Assembly (NCBI GenBank): GCA_030838305.1
Contig: JAUTWY010000247.1
Location: forward strand, 1-23,582
DNA length: 23,582 nucleotides
From: Acidobacteriaceae bacterium
GTDB taxonomy: Bacteria; Acidobacteriota; Terriglobia; Terriglobales; Acidobacteriaceae
Direction: 5' to 3'
A program made the translations under genes and the position numbers. Positions 20,558 to 23,582 of this stretch are shown here, in pieces. The notes below the pieces were generated by a model, which was given only the letters and a program-made list of their open reading frames with translations, was not told the origin of the DNA and ran no database searches. Numbering within the stretch: position 1 is the stretch's first letter; the number at the start of each line of letters is the position of its first letter.

Positions 20558-21432
20558 CTATCCACTGGTTCGCAACGCGTTTCGCATTTGCTCAGTGGGT
20601 CCCCACTGGTCGGCAGCCATCTCCTGTACCTCGGGCTCGCGTTGAATTGGCTGCGACGGCATTGACCCTCGCAGTTCCGTTTCCAAGGCCGCTAGCTGAG
20701 CCTCAATTTCCTCTTGTGCTTTGCGCTTGCGAATGACTTCGTCGCGATATCGCCGCAAGAAGTAATCGATCGTTTCGACCCGGATCCTGATCGAGCCCGA
20801 GGGCTTGTTCTCGTCCAGGTCCTTGAAGCAGAAGTATGGCGTGCCGGATTGCTCGATGATTCCCTCAATCACCCCGTAGATGGGCGCATCGTGCCCGCAC
20901 TTGAAGCTGGAAGCCTCGAGCGTTACAAGGTTCGGATGGCGCGCGGTGAACTTCGCAGCCCATACCTTGTGGTTCGTGCTGCAGGAGTACGAGTTTTTCC
21001 AGGCATCGCCGATGTCCGGAGGATGACTGATCACCCCGGCGCGCACCTCGTCGCCGAACAGGCGCTGCAGCGTGTCCTCGTCGAGGGGCAGCGTGTTTTG
21101 CGAGAAGATGGGATAACCCAGCTTCTGAAACTCTTCCATGATCTCGTGATTCAGTCCGGGATCATGGTGATAGGGCGGCCCAACATGACGATGCCAATGC
21201 GGTCCTCGCGTTCGAGCTGGTCGAGAACCTGGCGCGCTTTGCGGCGAATGTTGTTTTCGCAGTCGGCTAATGCCTTGTATCCTACCTCCACGGCGCGATC
21301 GTTCTCCTCTTGCGACAATCCAAGGATGGGCTGCCACGCCTGTAGCATCTGATGGGCGAACACGTTGCGGTCTGCAAAGTTCAGCACCGGATCGAGGTAC
21401 TGGACGTTGTACTCGGCGAAAACGTCGTTCTC
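20558..21432 (-). pseudogene. 3' remnant of an acyl-CoA dehydratase activase-like gene, frameshifted
   Basis: Two frames join to give one sequence. From GAG at 21430-21432 (just after an in-frame TAG) it reads ENDVFAEYNVQYLDPVLNFA, then KALADCENNIRRKARQVLDQ up to GIVMLGRP. After a one-base deletion in a C run (plus strand G run 21173-21175) it continues PYHHDPGLNHEIMEEFQKLG, RAGVISHPPDIGDAWKNSYS, LEASSFKCGHDAPIYGVIEG and TPYFCFKDLDENKPSGSIRI to a stop at 20558. This matches the C-terminal part of large fused CoA-dehydratase activase proteins (BcrAD/BadFG-DUF2229 type). The activase ATPase domains are missing, so it cannot work. If the frameshift were a sequencing error, the 5' truncation would still remain. 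Confidence 0.8.
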
Positions 21433-21539
21433 CTAAGCGTGACCTTGCGACGTTTTTATCAGAAATTCCCCCTGCGGCAGACCCGTTATGGATGATCAAT
21501 TCGTGCTGCAACTTCCTGCGGGCGCAGGTCTAGCGTCCC

Positions 21540-21685
21540 GCTGGCACGTTGCGGTCGCAGTCGGTTCGTTTACGTCCAGAACACGAATCACCGCGCCCTG
21601 CGCTGCAAGTTTCATAGCGATGGCTTGCCTAATGCCATTCGCGGCCCGTAACCATCGCAACTTTGCCGTCTAGACGGAAGTTCAG
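21540..21685 (-). pseudogene. 5' remnant of a short-chain dehydrogenase
   Basis: From about 21685 the minus strand reads L-N-F-R-L-D-G-K-V-A-M-V-T-G, the start of an SDR with its beta1 strand. The start codon position carries CTG instead of ATG. A deletion of two bases within the glycine-rich loop breaks the frame; the next frame goes on as ANGIRQAIAMKLAAQGAVIR then VLDVNE. After about 21540 resemblance ends. Catalytic Tyr and Lys are absent. It follows the uxaA stop by about 20 bp, an ordinary operon spacing. Confidence 0.7.
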
Positions 21686-21705
21686 TGTGTTGCTGTTTTC
21701 CGTGG

Positions 21706-21900
21706 TTAGAGCGAAACGCCTCGTTTCCAAGGAATGAAATCCTCTTGAACCTTCAGTTCGGCTTTGGTTCGGATTTCGCCGTTCGCCACTTGAATAACGA
21801 GATCCAGGATGGCCTCGCCCATCTGCTCGATCGTGGTCTGTCCGGCGACGACCGCTCCGGTGTCGATGTCGATGATATCGCGCATGCGCCGCGCCAAGCG
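21706..21900 (-). pseudogene. 3' remnant of uxaA-like altronate dehydratase
   Basis: The minus-strand frame ending TAA at 21706-21708 gives LARRMRDIIDIDTGAVVAGQ, TTIEQMGEAILDLVIQVANG and QEDFIPWKRGVSL. This is the conserved C-terminus of the UxaA/GarD altronate or galactarate dehydratase family. The rest of the roughly 400-500-residue enzyme is missing: at about 21900 the sequence switches to the heparinase-like remnant on the other strand. UxaA dehydrates altronate to 2-keto-3-deoxygluconate in uronate catabolism. The remnant is non-functional. Confidence 0.8.
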
Positions 21901-21920
21901 TGGTGCCGGGCGCTTGGCGC
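21891..21920. repeat. Perfect 10-bp inverted repeat at the uxaA/heparinase junction
   Basis: GCGCCAAGCG (21891-21900) and CGCTTGGCGC (21911-21920) are perfect inverted copies around 10 bases. One arm lies in the uxaA remnant, the other in the heparinase-like remnant read in the opposite sense. This fits a fold-back or inversion event at short homology. Confidence 0.75.
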
Positions 21921-22334
21921 ATCGAAGTGTCGCCGTCAATCCCCGCCGAGGAGGATTTCTTTCTTCACGTTTTCGAGATCGGCAATACTGGCGCCACAGG
22001 CAAAAAGCGCAACGAGCTCATCGACGGAGTTAATTTTCTGGGCGCCGCCTCGGAGGCCGGCCCCTTCGTGTTGTTCAGCACATCGAATATTGCCTCTCAG
22101 GGAGGGGAAGTATCGTTGCCGGATCTAGCGTGCGATTCGCTCATCGCCTCCGGCCTGCTGCCGCATACGGTCTACGAGCTTAGTTTCACCGGACCGAATG
22201 TTTCGTCGTCGCCCGCTGCGGTGTTGCCCGGAGTTCTAGCCAACATGCTCCGCTTGCGGACCAACAGTAAGGGCGTGCTGCGACTGGAGAAGATGCATCT
22301 CGGGAATCTGCATCTCCGCGTTCCACGAATTTGA
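21903..22334 (+). pseudogene. 3' remnant of a heparinase II/III-like protein
   Basis: The open frame to TGA at 22332-22334 gives VPGAWRIEVSPSIPAEEDFF, LHVFEIGN, a GKKRNELIDGVNFLGAASEA block and PDLACDSLIASGLLPHTVYE, LSFTGPNV, ending LRLEKMHLGNLHLRVPRI. The beta-rich pattern resembles the C-terminal domain of heparinase II/III-type polysaccharide lyases; I am moderately sure. It has no catalytic part, signal peptide or start, and its 5' side is the uxaA junction, so it is a dead fragment. Confidence 0.6.
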
Positions 22335-22364
22335 GTTTTGGGTCTGCCTGAATTGGAACCAGGA

Positions 22365-22426
22365 ATCACGGCTAGGATTCGTGATGAAACTTTTCTAGAT
22401 GTGGCTTATCGTAATCGCTTTATAAT
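22365..22426 (+). promoter_or_regulatory. Inverted repeat and -10-like box upstream of the SDR gene
   Basis: ATCACG (22365-22370) and CGTGAT (22380-22385) are perfect arms around 9 bases, a possible operator. TATAAT at 22421-22426 is a perfect -10 match, 53 bp before the start codon, but no good -35 sits upstream at 16-18 bp. The promoter is likely but not proven. Confidence 0.4.
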
Positions 22427-22479
22427 TCTCCTGCAGTCGCGGGCCAATTGACGACCGAAACCTGAAACGACCTTCTTCA

Positions 22480-23256
22480 ATGGGACATCCTCTTCTCGAA
22501 CTGAAGGACAAGACTGCTGTCGTCATCGGAGGAACCAGCGGGATTGGGTTGGCCCTCAGCCGAGGGCTGGCGCAAGCGGGAGCCAATGTGGTTCCTACGG
22601 GACGGCGAAAGGCACAAGTGCTGGCCGCGGTGTCAGCGGTTGAGGCGCTGGGACGCCGGTCGCTCGCCGCGACCTGCGACGTCACCGACAATTCCAACCT
22701 CGAGAATTTCCTCCAACTGGTGTGTAACGCTTTTGGAAGCGTCGAGATTCTCGTGAACTGCGCTGGTCGTACCAAACGAATGCCTACCCTTGAGGTTCCA
22801 GAGGCGGACTGGGATGCCATCCTTGAAACAAACTTGAATGGCACTTTTCGCGCGTGCCGCGTATTCGGGCGCCACATGATCGAGCGGCATTATGGCCGGA
22901 TCATTAATATTGGATCTCTATCGTCATTTGTTGGGCTTTATGAGGTCGCGGCCTACAGCGCCAGCAAAGGAGCGGTTGCTTCCCTGACCAAGGCGCTCGC
23001 CGTGGAATGGGCCAAGTTCGGAGTGTGTGTTAACGCGCTGGTTCCGGGCGTTTTGCGCACCGACATGAATGCTAACCTGCTCGATGGGACAGACCGCGGG
23101 CGGGAATTCCTGATGCGAACGCCGATGCAACGCTTCGGGCAACTCGACGAATTGGCTGGGGCAACAGTGTTCCTGGCGTCCGATGCAGCGAGCTTTGTCA
23201 CCGGGCACCTGCTGGTGGTGGACGGAGGTATTCTAGCCAGCGGCGTCAATCAGTGA
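22480..23256 (+). CDS. Short-chain dehydrogenase/reductase (SDR), classical
   Basis: 258 residues; ATG at 22480, no obvious Shine-Dalgarno. Classical SDR features: cofactor loop IGGTSGIG (16-23), CDVTD, N-C-A-G at 93-96, Asn at 118 in ETNLNGTF, Ser at 146 in NIGSLSS, and the catalytic Tyr159 and Lys163 in AAYSASKGA, then VNALVPGVLRTDMN. It resembles gluconate 5-dehydrogenase and similar sugar-acid reductases by overall pattern; the substrate is not proven. With the uxaA, SDR and lyase remnants next to it, it may be the survivor of a uronate catabolism locus. Confidence 0.93.
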   Translation: MGHPLLELKDKTAVVIGGTSGIGLALSRGLAQAGANVVPTGRRKAQVLAAVSAVEALGRRSLAATCDVTDNSNLENFLQLVCNAFGSVEILVNCAGRTKRMPTLEVPEADWDAILETNLNGTFRACRVFGRHMIERHYGRIINIGSLSSFVGLYEVAAYSASKGAVASLTKALAVEWAKFGVCVNALVPGVLRTDMNANLLDGTDRGREFLMRTPMQRFGQLDELAGATVFLASDAASFVTGHLLVVDGGILASGVNQ

Positions 23257-23261
23257 CACTT

Positions 23262-23582
23262 TCAGATTGTAGTTCGAACGGCGATCTGAAATGTGATGAT
23301 GTACGGCACTCTCCGTGCAAAAGCGGCCGGTCCGGGTGCTTGAGGAACCCGTCCGTTTTTGAGGCTCGGTCTGTGCTGGCTGTCACCGTGCTGGACCGCG
23401 AACTCGAAGGCACCGGCTAGGGCTGTGCCGGAGATGGTCGCAATTACCGGCTTTCGCATGCTCTCGCACAGCGCCATGGCTTTATCGAAGAATCCGCCGT
23501 TGTAGGTGGCGTTCTCGGGCCACTGGCGACCGGAAGCGCGCAGGGATTCCGCGATTTGGATAAGCGCAGGGATATTAAAATG
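23262..23582 (-). CDS. Partial gene at right edge, possibly crotonase-like, unusual C-terminus
   Basis: The minus frame is open from the edge to TGA at 23262-23264 (106 residues; the 5' part is outside the window). It starts HFNIPALIQIAESLRAS and carries NGGFFDKAMALCESMRKPVI then ATISGTALAGAFEFAVQ. The last block is like the KPVIA-x-G-x-x-L-x-G-G-x-E-x-A motif of enoyl-CoA hydratases, but the rest does not match well. After FAVQ the remaining 44 residues (HGDSQHRPSLKNG...) look unrelated, suggesting the 3' end was lost. Family and integrity are uncertain. Confidence 0.35.
   Translation of the reverse strand, partial: HFNIPALIQIAESLRASGRQWPENATYNGGFFDKAMALCESMRKPVIATISGTALAGAFEFAVQHGDSQHRPSLKNGRVPQAPGPAAFARRVPYIITFQIAVRTTI

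Noticed and set aside
20714..21352. 212-residue plus-strand frame opposite the activase remnant
   Set aside because: The minus strand carries strongly conserved activase sequence here; the plus frame has no recognisable domain.
1..23582. tRNA, rRNA, CRISPR array or complete insertion sequence
   Set aside because: No cloverleaf-like sequence, no regularly spaced repeats and no transposase reading frame were recognised by eye. A tRNAscan and a CRISPR search would settle this.

Overview
The window looks like a chromosomal piece of a soil Acidobacteriota (Terriglobia/Koribacter-like). This is inferred from the mix of families: long type I MurB, SYLF protein, DUF3494/PEP-CTERM protein, DUF3309 and Thivi_2564 small membrane proteins, a GT4-GH130 pair and Crp/Fnr paralogues without FeS cysteines. 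Coding sequence is GC-rich, genes are mostly in small units on both strands, and no rRNA, tRNA, CRISPR array or intact insertion sequence was seen.

Layout. 1-560: tail of a family 5-type uracil-DNA glycosylase and an orphan BrnA-like antitoxin reading frame that seems to lack its 5' part through a one-base frameshift. 562-2347 (minus): murB and a stand-alone GNAT acetyltransferase. 2747-3586 (plus): a periplasmic OmpA-like protein lacking the usual peptidoglycan-binding Asp/Arg, followed by a good terminator. 3732-7344 (minus): a diheme cytochrome c, a secreted protein of unknown function, a secreted protein made of eight 32-residue Cys-paired repeats, and a SYLF protein. 7658-8854: a small double-CXXC protein (plus) and a PEP-CTERM DUF3494 protein (minus) with a foldable leader.

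9139-11138: two very similar Crp/Fnr-type regulators on the minus strand, with a small divergent basic-protein gene between them. They share a 68-bp identical block, and repeats and an inverted repeat in the upstream regions look like operator candidates. 11384-12151: a likely small membrane peptide, a conserved hypothetical protein and a 46-residue Zn-finger protein on the opposite strand. 12323-15729: a GT4 glycosyltransferase fused to a C-terminal helical domain, overlapping by 4 bp with a GH130 glycoside phosphorylase; they probably make or recycle a (manno)oligosaccharide.

16041-20402: an envelope-stress-like block, all plus strand: Thivi_2564 membrane protein, OmpA/coiled-coil protein, His/Gln-rich secreted protein, DUF3309 peptide and a zinc-dependent phospholipase C family protein, with strong hairpins between several genes. 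20558-22334 is a gene graveyard: 3' remnants of an acyl-CoA dehydratase activase-like gene and of uxaA, a 5' remnant of an SDR, and the 3' end of a heparinase II/III-like gene, joined through a perfect 10-bp inverted repeat. 22480-23256 is an intact SDR, and the right edge holds a truncated minus-strand gene. The best novelty candidates are the eight-repeat Cys protein, the duplicated regulator locus, the decayed uronate-type locus and the mini zinc-finger gene.
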